Source: Chalciporus piperatus
Lineage: Eukaryota; Basidiomycota; Agaricomycetes; Boletales; Boletaceae
Direction of reading: 5' to 3'
DNA length: 30,159 nt
Assembly (NCBI GenBank): GCA_038093975.1
Contig: JBBPTG010000276.1
Location: 1-30,159, forward strand
Below are positions 1 to 9,785 of the stretch, piece by piece. The translations under genes and the position numbers were made by a program. Every line of letters begins with the position of its first letter. Positions within the stretch are counted from its first letter, which is position 1. The notes under the pieces were generated by a model. It ran no database searches, was not told the origin of the DNA, and saw nothing but the letters and a program-made list of their open reading frames with translations.

Positions 1-455
1 GTTTCTTCCAGCGAGCTGGTGCACGACACGAAATATAGTGTGAGGTCTCAGATGGTCACAACACGCAGCGGCAGTACCTACTAACCTTTTTAGTTTCTCT
101 CTCAACCGCACTTCATGTGGATCCCATGTATCTGGCGTTTGCGATATGGCCTCGACGAGTAGGCATATTCTTGCTGTCAGCTGCTCAAGATCCGACTTGT
201 TGGAGATACTCGTCTGTAAAACGGACGTGAAACTCTGTGTCACAAGAGGCCTAGAGGGATTCAACTCAGACGTACATCAATGGTTTGCAGAACTTGTTGC
301 AAACAATGGAAAGTGGCTTGCAGCGGACCCCCAGCAACGGGTATGACACCAGCAGCTGCCTGGGCCAGAGGCAAGGCAAGCTGGGCCAGGTCAGATGCCT
401 CACGAGCCCAGGAAGATACCCGATTAAATCCTACTTGTGCTGGTCCATCCGGCAT
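1..455 (-). CDS. NLR/STAND-like protein, N-terminal helical region (partial, runs off left edge)
   Basis: The reading frame on the minus strand gives an alanine/leucine-rich helical stretch (LALPLAQAAAGVIPVAGGPL), a phase-0 intron at 275..214 (GTACGT...ACAG), and a second exon 213..86 with the motif NKSDLEQLTARI and a charged tail (DPHEVRLREKLK). This arrangement resembles, from memory of the family, the N-terminal region in front of the NACHT NTPase domain of Agaricomycete NLR-like proteins, which act as intracellular sensors in fungal non-self recognition. A further donor (GTTAGT at 85) and an acceptor ending at 16 open a third exon at 15 that continues past position 1. The start is uncertain: the methionine at 455 is the nearest before the conserved part, but the frame is open further upstream to about 572. 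No NTPase or sensor domain lies in the window, so it could also be a truncated or decayed copy. Confidence 0.5.
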
Positions 456-1255
456 CCGTTCAGGACGCCGTCGATGCCTAATACGAACCGCAATCACTTT
501 GGCCAGATGGCAGATAGTGCTTATAGATGCGTGAACCATGGAGTGGCAAGGATAGTTTGGAAGGAAGAGCAAACGTAGAGTCTAGGAGGAGCACGCTTGG
601 GCTTAGGCCATAACTTGAAAGCAGGTTTTCGAGCCTTGACCCTGCATCATGAAAGCTGTGTAGTAATGCAGTAGTAATGCACACTATTCTCCAAGGAAAC
701 CTGACGTACGGCGCCAGTTGAGGGGTGGTCTATTGGGCTTCTTGTCCTACAGCGCATCATGATGCATTCGATGATGATCAGATGCCAAGTTGTCGAAACT
801 TGGGTCCTCAGATCTCAGAGATAACTTTCAAACTTTGTCACAACAACTCACCTTTCAATTTGAAAAGCTCTAGCCCGAGTGTGTCGCTACCCTGGCAAAC
901 ACTCGGACAAGACGGGGAGAAACAAGTACATGCGTCAAACATGCGTACACGTGAATTGCGAGTGACGATAATATGATGGTACGATATACCCTTGTAACTA
1001 GATATGTACAAGCAGCGTCTACGATATGTACGAGTGGTATGATACAACATGCGATGGATCAACCGATCGTGTTTTATGCGATGACTAGCTGATGACTTGC
1101 GGTATGCGACCTGATGAGGTGTAAAGTGGTAGATAAGAATATCGAGGGGGCACGAGAACGCCCCAATGTGAGGTGACGAGGCACAAGAAGGCGGAGGTAC
1201 GCGAGGGAAGCGATGGAAATTGAAGCCAGACGGAGAACACGAGCTCAGCATGGTT
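456..1255. other. Spacer between NLR-like gene and Mo25 3' end
   Basis: I see no supported coding exon here. The part next to 1255 should contain the 3' untranslated region of the Mo25/Hym1 gene; the part next to 456 would hold the 5' region of the NLR-like gene, or more of its N-terminus if a start upstream of 455 is used. Open frames in this stretch have no recognisable motifs. Confidence 0.5.
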
Positions 1256-2583
1256 CTACAGATTCTGGATCTGGACGATGAGGAATTGTTTCTCGTCCTA
1301 ATAAACCGGGGATAACCCATCAACCACTGTTTGCCATCGAGAAGCAGGTGGAATATACGTACGCTGAATTGTTCGTCTTCTTTATCGTTGTGGAAATTCT
1401 TCAAGAAGGTCAGCAATTTCTCCCTATTTCTTCGCAGTATTGCTTCGATTTGAGGCGGTTTCTTTGGATTGGCAACGAAAACCTTTGTGGAAGACATCGG
1501 TCACCTTGTATGAAAAGCCAAAAGAAACCAACCTTGAAGACATGAAAAGCTTCGAATTGGATGTTCTTGCTCTTGTCGCGGAGCATGTTCATCATCATCT
1601 TGAGGTTGGCTTCTTGAGCGATGTAACGTGTCATCACGTTGAAATTTGCTCGGTCCAGCAGTATTTCGCCGAGGAGCTTGAGAGATTGCCGTTTCGTGAC
1701 ATAGTTTGTTGAGAGGATGAGAGTGTTGAAGGATGCAAAGAACTAGGGGCGCTCGATGTCAGCATATGGGCCGTAAGGCGGAAGGAACGGGAAGCCCACT
1801 CTGTCGTAATTCTTATCGAGGTATTCCGCAACCATAGGCTTGTGTCGAGTTAATGTCTCTTTCAGGTTAGCAAATGCATCGCATGAGACACCGAAAGAGG
1901 TTGTCTCTATGTAGCGAGGAAACGTGTAGAATCTGACCGTGTGAGTTGGGTCGGTGCCCCAGGATGAGAATAATGGGGCGCTCACTGTTCAGAGTAAAGT
2001 AGAATCTTTGCAAGTTGCTCATGTCTTAGCATCTCCCGTAGAATCATACCCGTGTTGAGCGCGATCTCCTCGTTGCCGTAGCCAGCTAACGCAGCAAAGA
2101 TGACCTCCTCATGTCTCGCACAGATATACTCCACGGTCGGTAAACGAGCGCCGATCTGTCTGCGTAACAAGTTGTTGAGTATCTGTACGACGTCTTTCCG
2201 AGACTCAAAGTCGAAGCGAGCGATGTTCTGTACGAGGATGAGGAGAAGGTCTGTCGAGTACGTTTCCTGAGCGAGTTGTGCGATCAATTCCGGGACCGGT
2301 TCTGTCGCTGTGCGTGGGTTGGACTGAGACTTGGGAGATGAGATGGACGTACCACCATCGCCGAAGAGGATACCTTTGATGGCTTGGATGTTTCTGGACA
2401 CCTCCTCGCTCACCTGGAGAAAGGGATCGACTGACGTCGTATGGATGAATGATACGACGGGAGTTGGCCCACCTTTCTCCTTGACTCGCTACCTGGTGGG
2501 CCTGACTCAAGCCTTGGGATGCCATCTCGGAGACCTCGCACGAGGTCGGGTGGTGTTCGTGGTTTGGTCTTGAAGAAGTTCAT
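1256..2583 (-). CDS. hym1: Mo25/Hym1 family scaffold protein (CAB39 orthologue), complete, six exons
   Basis: Spliced exons 2583..2473, 2413..1986, 1932..1800, 1742..1533, 1482..1363 and 1297..1256 give a 347-aa protein, close to the roughly 340 aa usual for Mo25. Phases fit at every junction. Hallmarks are the N-terminus [20 protein letters not shown], the [10 protein letters not shown] segment, [50 protein letters not shown], and the C-terminal [13 protein letters not shown]. Mo25 proteins are horseshoe-shaped helical-repeat scaffolds that bind and activate germinal-centre/STE20-type kinases; in fungi Hym1 works in the RAM/MOR pathway controlling polarised growth and cell separation. Introns are 42-65 nt. 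The start is fixed by the conserved N-terminus. Nothing suggests damage; it should be a functional housekeeping gene. Confidence 0.96.
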
Positions 2584-3167
2584 CGAATTAACTTTAGATC
2601 GAGGGACAAGTTTGTTGGTATCGTCGTGGATGATTCAGACAAGTAAAAGTTGAGAGTAGCGCTGGATGAACCAGAAAAAAAGCGACAAGCAATGAGCCGG
2701 ACAAGCGACAGTTGGTCGTACCTCAGGCTCAATTGAAGTTTGACGCGAGTGGGAGTCTGACACATTCCCCGGGTTATACAGCGCATGCCTTTTTCGTACG
2801 TTCACCATCCTGCAAACAGTCCGTTATATGACAGAGCTCGCCAGATCAGTCTCATCACGCTCTCCAGGCTAGCTGACTGGGGTACTGTCGCCCAGCTGCT
2901 GTGCGTTCCAACTTCCAACTCTATTGTCAGCGATTCGAGAATAGACCGATTCCTCCACGGAATACCGATTATGCACTAGTCGATTGCCCGACTATATACG
3001 CTAAAGTAGTATACATTTACAAGAATTGCGACAAGGAGAAAAGAGAAGAGGGCCGATGGGTTGGATCGTGTAGCTATTAGGGTATCAAGGGTGTGAAATG
3101 TACGGGAATCTTCTATTTACTTGATGTCATTATCCTCCTTTGTTTCTTCGGCCAGTCCAAGATCGAA
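2584..3167. other. Mo25 promoter region and spacer
   Basis: No supported gene. This contains the upstream region of the Mo25/Hym1 gene (start at 2583) and the 3' flank of the F-box-like gene ending at 3168. There is a short run of alternating GC (gcgcgcgcgcg) near 3177-3188, at the end of that F-box gene. Confidence 0.5.
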
Positions 3168-4395
3168 TCACGCTTCGCGCGCGCGCGCGGTCGAGGCGAA
3201 CGTCTGAGCTGGCACCACGCCCAAGCTGTCGCGATTGGCCAGCAACTCAAGAGCCACCTCCTTGGCCCGGATCGGACCCATCGGTGTCCCACTCCCACCC
3301 GACGGACTGGGAACAGTCGAAATCGTTGTATGTGCTCTTGTACGAATGATCGATCTAACAAAAGGGCATCTCAATCGATCTCCGATAAGTGACCAAATGA
3401 GAAAGCAACTTACGTTCCGCCCTTGATGAGCTCCGAGAGTCTCGCATGCTTCCTCGACTCCATCATATACAACCCTGTACCCAAAACTGCGTTTTCGATA
3501 TCGTCGGGAATACCATGTCCTCCTTTAATCACCGTTGGCCCCAGGTTCCACCTAGATTGGGTAGTTCCAAACATAGACTCGGAGTAGAGCATTACTTTTT
3601 CAAGCGATGGGTTCGACGAGATGACTAGAAGGAGGTCGTTCCACACGCTTGGAAGTTGTGCACGAACGGAACGCAAGCGAGGGGCCGTACTGAGAGCGTG
3701 TGCGAGGGGTTGGGTCACCAGCGAGGAAGATATACGAAGACCGAAGTGAACGGTTTCCTATTTAAATTTCATCTCGCTCGTCAATTTAAGCCAGGTAGCG
3801 GACTTGTTCCGGTACTCACTAGATTCGTCCAGTTACGAATCGCCCGTGCCAGACGTTCGAGGACGTATTGGGGACGGGGATGGGTCAGGTACGCAGCGGG
3901 GTCCTTACGTATCGTAAGATGCACAATAGCGTTCCGCTGTTCGAGGGCGAAGCAGAACGTCTTCGCATCGACGTCGCTCCCGTCACTCGTATTCCCATAG
4001 ACATCATTCAGGGGCCCAGAAGTGAGACCACTATCGAGCATAACGTCGATGTCTTCCACGTGCTCGCAGAGCATAAGAACTCCCGCACAATCGTGCCAGA
4101 TGCCGCCGAACACGATTCGTCGTACTGCATCCGCTAACGAAGGGTGGCGTCGGAGAGCGTCAAGCACCCGAGTAGCTTGTGTGGTTGACTGGAGGTGTAG
4201 CGTGTGGTAGAAGAGCGGGGACGCGATACGGAGGAACTGTTGGCAGACGAGAAGTGGTGCCAGACGACTGCGGGGTGAGGTCGAGGGGATGACATCCCAT
4301 GCGGGACGGGACTGGGGTACTGGAGGAAGAGTGACGCAGAGAGCAAGTATCCTTGCGAGAATTTCTTCTGGAAAGGACGCAAGAGAATGAGACAT
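3168..4395 (-). CDS. F-box-like protein, three exons
   Basis: Exons 4395..3820, 3757..3414 and 3354..3168 encode 368 aa with matching phases (introns GTGAGT...TAG and GTAAGT...TTAG). The N-terminus MSHSLASFPEEILARILALC followed by LLVCQQFLRIASPLFYHTLHL is the usual F-box layout of Agaricomycete F-box-like proteins. The rest is leucine-rich with LRR-like segments such as APRLRSVRAQLPSVWNDLLL and NPSLEKVMLY, as expected of a substrate-binding region. F-box proteins link substrates to Skp1-Cullin-F-box ubiquitin ligases; the substrate cannot be inferred. The ATG at 4395 is chosen because it directly precedes the F-box and no ATG lies just upstream in frame. The C-terminal exon is low in conserved features. 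Such genes form large, fast-changing families in these fungi. Confidence 0.82.
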
Positions 4396-4656
4396 GCTGG
4401 ACAAGGAAGGAGAGTCTGATCCTGATGGGGATGGACAACTCTATTATATACACGTTCGAGCTCACGAAAAGAACGAGGATCTCCTTCGACTTTTTGGATA
4501 CAAGAAAAAGAGGAAGGAAAAGTGCGATCCGCCTCGCAAGGATGCACCAAAGACCGCCGCTAAAGTGCGCTAACGCCTAATTCCCAATCGAGCCGGGAAG
4601 GTGATCGTAACTTGACAACCACGACAACAATTTTGATCGGGTCATCCAATCTTTCA

Positions 4657-4863
4657 TCAGTCTTCTTGCATACGTATGGACAGATCTTTGTACACTACAT
4701 ATCTACATTCAAGTGGATCGTGGTCAAGGTACGCCTTCGATAACGTTTCAAGATGCACTCGCCCCTCACTATCCCCAAATTGCGAGGTTGGTCCAGGACT
4801 GAACTTGATCGTCGACCCCGGTAGTTTGCCCGTATCCTTCTCCAATGCTTTCCCCACCACCAC
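4657..4863 (-). CDS. Possible terminal exon of an unrecognised gene
   Basis: On the minus strand an acceptor-like TTTAG is followed by an open frame of about 67 codons to a TGA at 4657. It contains TSQFGDSEGRVHLETLSKAY and ECRYVVYKDLSIR, with composition typical of real protein rather than a shadow frame. The overlapping frame just upstream (encoding ITTDANPLGGGGESIGEGYG, from about 4890 down) is also open and glycine-rich, so the reading is ambiguous. I do not recognise the family, could not find the upstream exons and would treat it as a hypothetical or decayed fragment. Confidence 0.25.
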   Translation of the reverse strand: MVVGKALEKDTGKLPGSTIKFSPGPTSQFGDSEGRVHLETLSKAYLDHDPLECRYVVYKDLSIRMQED

Positions 4864-5261
4864 CTAAAGGATTAGCATCTGTGGTGATATGCACTGCGAA
4901 ACCATTACGTTCGGCCATTACTTCTTCCGAGTCGCAGGCCGAGATACCCCCACCTTATTAGCAATAAGTACACGCAAACGAACGTCACCGAAGTGGCGCC
5001 CCTCATTCCCAGCACGATCAAAAAGGCGATCCCGGACAGCGTAATATAGGGAAGAACAGACTCGACGATGATGGCTACAACCGCGAAATACCCAGAGGCG
5101 TATTAGGTGCTTCTGCACTGTTCTGCTATGTCGCACCACACGGTAACACCCCATGGTTGTGACTGTCGTATTGAGGAACACAGAGACTGTAATACGACAG
5201 ACCTAGTATTGAAGCCCCGGTGAAGAAGTTACCTCCTGGTACACTGGAGGTCTAGTCGACC

Positions 5262-5842
5262 ATGATCCCTAGGGCTGATTCGGAATCCGATCGACCACGA
5301 TCGCTGTTCCATACCATTCGACAACCAGGTGAGCACAAACTACTCCGTTCATCCTCCAAACCTTACCATCAGTGCATCTGTCATGAGAAGATGATAGCCG
5401 TCGTCCCTAAATCCATGTGCCAGTTGGAAATATGGCTATCCCCCAACTCGTCAGGTGAAGGCATTCGTAACAGCTTTCTTAACCTTGGCTAAGAAGTGGA
5501 AAAGTAGCAACGTCCAACATGTGATTCAGTTGCCCGATTGGATCCACTGGGCAGGAGGCAATCATTGTTGGCCTTCCTCTGACACGCCATGTGTGGTCCG
5601 ATCCTCGGCGTGGCGGTGGCGGCAAACGCCCGACCTTTGCGAGAACGAAACGATCTAGCGACGATCGACCACCACTTCCCATCGAAACCCAGGCGAAGAG
5701 AGATCGGTTGCGAGAAGCACGACAACGAACACCCACTGGTGGCAGCCCAAGTCACCGCCGTAGATCTGACGCCAGACTCGTCGTCACGACGATGACGATG
5801 GAAACGGGCTCGGTGATGACAGTGCGCAACCGGGTACCTTAG
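5262..5842 (+). CDS. Possible fragmentary gene, unrecognised
   Basis: An ATG at 5262 opens 22 codons (MIPRADSESDRPRSLFHTI...) and meets a good donor (GTGAGC at 5329). Further on, 5587..5842 encodes an arginine-rich frame with KRPTFARTKRSSDD and ETQAKRDRLREARQ, while 5455..5658 is open in another frame (AFVTAFLTLAKKWKSSNVQ). I could not link these pieces with consistent splicing. The basic, low-complexity composition would fit a nuclear protein or a retrotransposon gag remnant, but no zinc knuckle, protease or polymerase motif was seen. Low confidence. Confidence 0.2.
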
Positions 5843-7041
5843 TTAGTCTCCACAAGGTAGACCAAAGAGTCAGCGGAGGGTAGTGCTTCTTCCACTGTGG
5901 CGGGGAGTGAGAGAGCGATCCAGCGATGGAGTCGTGAAAGTGCGGCCTCAGCCTGAGGTGGAAGATTGAATGGGATTCATCGATCGTCATCTGCACCGGC
6001 ATCCTGCCTGTGGCGGGAAACGAACAGGCTGCTATTGGTATCTGTCTAGACTTTATGGTCGGATTTAAAACGCATGCTGATACTAAGTTGTGTGCAGACG
6101 CGGCTCGACTTGGTTTGAGGACTCGAAGGGTGGAAGCAGGCAATCTGGGACGGCGGTTACCTAGCGCGTTGCTGACCGAGGAGTACAACCGGGCTTCTTT
6201 GTTTCCTTGATGTCGACAGCGAAGACGGCCACGCATCAATCGGTCAGTGAGTCCCGTTGACAAAGGCAAAAAAAGCATGTTGGGACCGATAGTACGTACA
6301 GGTCCGCGATACTTGACATGGTTTTCTAAGCGGGGTCGGCCAGCTCGGTCATCCTATTGCTTCGTTGTGACGACGAGGAAAGATGGAATGGGATCAAGAG
6401 CGACGCATCCATTAGTAATCGGTAGGCATGGCGGTGGATCTCGAACGAAGTCCAGGTTGCGGAAAGGCTTAGAGGGAATGGACCGTGCGATCGACCATCC
6501 GTTGGTCTTATATATCCTTCCCCAATATGTTGGAACATATCTAGAAGTGGTGAGTGTTTAGAATATAATCTCTCCGGACAATCTGAGATACAATATGTAT
6601 GTTGGGTCCCTCAGCAAATCGAATGCAGTAGGACTAAGGATTTCGTGGCGATGTTCATCCTCAGATGCTCCTCCGGTGAAGAGGTAGTGTACGGGAGCTT
6701 TCATGGATGCGATGCGGGCAAGCGATCCCTTTGGGAGGCCCTAGTAGTACCAGAGGAGATCTCGCCCGGGTGCCAAGTGCTTCATGTAATTGTCAACTGA
6801 AAAGTAAACTCACGCCCCGTTGCTTCCATCAAGTCAGCAAAGACCAGTTCACTCTCGTGGTCGCTTGATAACGAAGGGAAGCTGATTGGGGACGATAAAC
6901 TGTATATACCCACACGCACGAGAGTCGACGCAGCAAGCTTACGAGCAGCTCTCGTCCATTAAATAACACAAACACAACGTGCAAAGTCATAAAGCATACG
7001 ATGTCCAATTGTCGTTTTACGTAAGTATCCGGTGTCAAGAC

Positions 7042-8424
7042 TCAGATGTCCTTCTCGGCCAAGAACTTCTCGAACGTCTCCCACATTTCCTTCGCAAGCC
7101 CCTCACTAGCCGCCGCCTCTGTCGTCTGTTGGATCTTGTCTACGGGAACGAGATATGCACCCTTGTACTTCTCTCCCTGCTGAGCGATGCCTGGTGACGC
7201 CGCCGCAAAAATCGACGTATACGCTCCGACATCAGGGTGGACAAAGAAGGGGTATATCAAGGGTTTCACGAGCCACCCTACATAGCGCAATTGCGGTTTC
7301 ACCGTGAAGGTGTTGACAGCGCCGGGGTGTAGAGCAATCACTGTGATAGAGGAACCTTCAACAAGAAGCTTCCGTTGTAGCTCACGTGCATAAAGTATGT
7401 TAGCCAATTTGGAGTATGCTGCAATAACGTGAATTCGAGGGGATAGTCAACGGGCAATAAAGCTTACCATAGCGGGAAAATTGGGAAGAGACAGAACTCT
7501 TGAATGAGTTGTTCAGATCATCGATGGTTTTGAAACTCGGTTTTCCCGGAACGAACTTGTGGGCATCCGAAGAAACCTGAAGAACATCGGGACTGGATTA
7601 AAAATGAAGCTTCGAGAGGACATACCACAACGATGCGAACATCGGAGTTTGGCTCGGCTGCTGTCTGGTCTAAGACAGGCTTCAACTCCCGAGTCAGCAC
7701 AAATGGACTGATAGCGCTGTAACGTAATGTGAGAGTGCGGTTCATCGGACCATGCGTTAACATACTTGACAATGAATTGCTCCTCCACGCCTTCAAAGCA
7801 GTCAACATCATAAAAATTGATATGGGCCGTGACTTACCATCCGGAGTCAACTGATAACCTTGCAGCAAACTGAAATATAATCAGTTATCTTGTACATATG
7901 GCGTTAGCATAATTCGTACATCGCAGCATTGTGAACTGAAAAATGATTAATGAGTTCCCGTCAATGATACACACCACTCGCAGTGAACGAGAGCTTACTT
8001 AGAATGTCCAAACGCTTTTCCTTGCTCATAAACTCCTGCGCAGCCTTTTTTGCGTTGCGCGGGTCGACCAAATCTAGCTCCAGCCAAATAACTTCGCCAT
8101 TGCCGGGTGCAAGGCCCTCCGCTTTCATTTTCGCAATTGCCTCTTCCGCTCTGGTCTTGCTACGGGCGGCCATGTAGACCTTGGCACCTTTTCGCGCAAG
8201 ATGCTTGATAGTCGCATAACCGATGCCAGCACTGTTAAGGAAATCCAATCAGCGGACAAGTTCAGTCTCCCGCAGGCAGGCCGAAGATCGAAGGAAGGCT
8301 GCTGCTCACTACAACTAAGAGTGGCATGCCTTTGAACTCACTTCCCACCTGTCACGATGACAACTTTGCCAGATAGGTCTTGCAGGTCGGTAATGGGGTT
8401 GAAGGACTTGGAAAACAAACCCAT
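7042..8424 (-). CDS. Short-chain dehydrogenase/reductase (retinol-dehydrogenase-like SDR), eight exons
   Basis: Exons 8424..8342, 8231..7999, 7935..7920, 7869..7838, 7790..7766, 7716..7626, 7576..7468 and 7418..7042 give 321 aa with every phase consistent. The cofactor motif TGGNAGIG is at residues 25-32, the NNAG-like motif appears as LIHNAA, the catalytic serine lies in VVVSSDAHK (about 162-163) and the YxxxK pair is Y196/K200 in YAYSKLANIL. This is the classical SDR layout: an NAD(P)(H)-dependent Rossmann-fold oxidoreductase. The substrate is unknown; the resemblance is to retinol dehydrogenase/WW-domain-oxidoreductase-like fungal enzymes. Three exons are very short (16, 32 and 25 nt). It stands alone, with no biosynthetic cluster partners nearby. 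The ATG at 8424 gives the usual short N-terminal extension before the Rossmann fold. Confidence 0.93.
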
Positions 8425-8468
8425 GGTGGAGGGAAACAAGTTACGCAGGAGCTTACCGGTGGGCTCAG

Positions 8469-8476
8469 TTTATAAA
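8469..8476 (-). promoter_or_regulatory. TATA-like box upstream of the SDR gene
   Basis: TTTATAAA, identical on both strands, lies 45-52 bp upstream of the SDR start codon at 8424. The position would suit a core promoter with a short leader. Motif and position only. Confidence 0.35.
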
Positions 8477-9679
8477 TCACACGAGTCGAGTTCAAGCTAG
8501 CTTGAAACGAAATTCAATTTGTCACCAACACAAATCAGAGACGTAGCCTCGGCGATGGGCCGCGTCATTGCCCAAACTTGGTTGTCTTCCAGGAAAGCAA
8601 GGAACTCTGAGCGCAGAAGCGACACGGATCCTTGAAGCCAAAGTGGGGGCTGTCATAACGGAGCTGTCAGCAAACGACAACATAATTGGTGAGCTACAAC
8701 GTGATCAAAAATGACTCACGCCGAGAACCCAATCCCGTCCCACGGTATAAACACTCAATTTTGTCTGATCTTTAAGTACCAACCAATACAGGTCAAGATT
8801 TCCTTTCCTCAATCAATCGTTTCGTCATTGGAAGACGGTCTGCTAGGATCGCATCATGTGGGACGATCGCGTATCCGCTTGTTGGCCTCCACATCGAAAG
8901 CGTAGATCTCATCTTTGGGAGACACTCCGAGAAGAACATCGTTCGTCAAGGAGAACGTCTGCAATCGCGGAGGACATCGTCGTTGACGTTGACGGGGCTC
9001 GCGAATGTCGGAACCGGATGTGGCTTCGTATTGAGGTGTCTCGGGTGCACTGATGACACTTGAAAGCTTGACTAGTGACAAGTACCACTACTAAGTAGTA
9101 GTGACTGGCAAGTCGTGCTCAAGCACAAGTTGGCCTTAACTCACAACCAAACCAAAATCAGGTAAAAATGGATTGAGATTTGACCAATCTCTCTTTGCAG
9201 ATGCTCCATGGGGTATCACTTTGACTGTAATTGACTCTAGGCTGTCTACTTTTCCCCTGGCAGATTCTCAAGATTCTGGACCGTGCCTGGCAGGCCGCTC
9301 GGGAACTCATCATCTCCGTTCGGTAGCTGACCCCGAGGTTTCTTTGTCCACCCATGTCGGACTCATGCTCGTGGGTGAGACTGCAGCTTTTCAGCCGTGG
9401 GGGGAGTGAGTGCCTAGACCTCTCGTATGGCATGAAATGGTGCCTCGAGGGGTGGGTGAAGGAGGTACACAATCACCCGGCAAGAAGGTTCTGATTCCTG
9501 AACAATTCCGGTGCGTACACGGACAGATAGAGCAATTGTTCCTAGGAATGTTTGGTACCTCTCCCAGCGCTGTTCATGGGAAGAGCCAGTTTGGAAAGTA
9601 TCTCGTATCGACCCAAAGTCGACAAGGGGTGTTTGGACTGTCCTGCGTTCCTGCTAACGGGATATGCCGACCTCAAAGG
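8477..9679. other. Intergenic region between SDR gene and the 9786 gene
   Basis: No complete gene is seen. A minus-strand frame at about 8854..9000 contains NDVLLGVSPKDEIYAFDVEA, which resembles a beta-propeller strand (PQQ/kelch/tectonin type) but has no partners and stops at once, so it may be a relic. A short near-palindromic stretch (accactactaagtagtagtg) lies near 9083. The right end holds the promoter of the gene starting at 9786. Confidence 0.35.
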
Positions 9680-9687
9680 TATAAAAG
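9680..9687 (+). promoter_or_regulatory. TATA box of the 9786 gene
   Basis: TATAAAAG within aaaggtataaaaggggtc lies 99-106 bp upstream of the ATG at 9786 and is a strong match to the TATA consensus. Its spacing allows a 5' leader of about 70 nt. Strong TATA boxes in fungi tend to mark regulated or highly expressed genes. Confidence 0.6.
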
Positions 9688-9785
9688 GGGTCTCTCTGTG
9701 CCCAAAGGTCCTCCAACTCGAAACACTCGATTCCATTCAAGTTGTTCCTACCAACTCGCCTACTTTTTCATTGCTCATTGCTACT

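Larger units (their letters stand above)
4396..7041. other. 2.6-kb gene-poor region with exon-like pieces
   Basis: No gene can be secured here. Three stretches look partly coding: minus strand 4657..4863 (exon-like, preceded by a TTTAG acceptor), plus strand 5262..5328 (ATG exon followed by a GTGAGC donor), and plus strand about 5587..5842 (an arginine/proline-rich frame). None could be joined into a convincing protein. They may be remnants of decayed genes or of a genuine gene with introns I could not resolve. The part below 7042 should include the SDR 3' untranslated region. Confidence 0.4.

Noticed and set aside
5784..6278. 164-codon minus-strand frame
   Set aside because: Ser/Pro/Arg-rich with no domain and no homology that I recognise; probably chance in a gene-poor region.
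8854..9081. Possible beta-propeller protein on the minus strand
   Set aside because: Only one propeller-like strand (LLGVSPKDEIYAFDVEA) is present, followed by a stop, with no other blades nearby; at most a relic.
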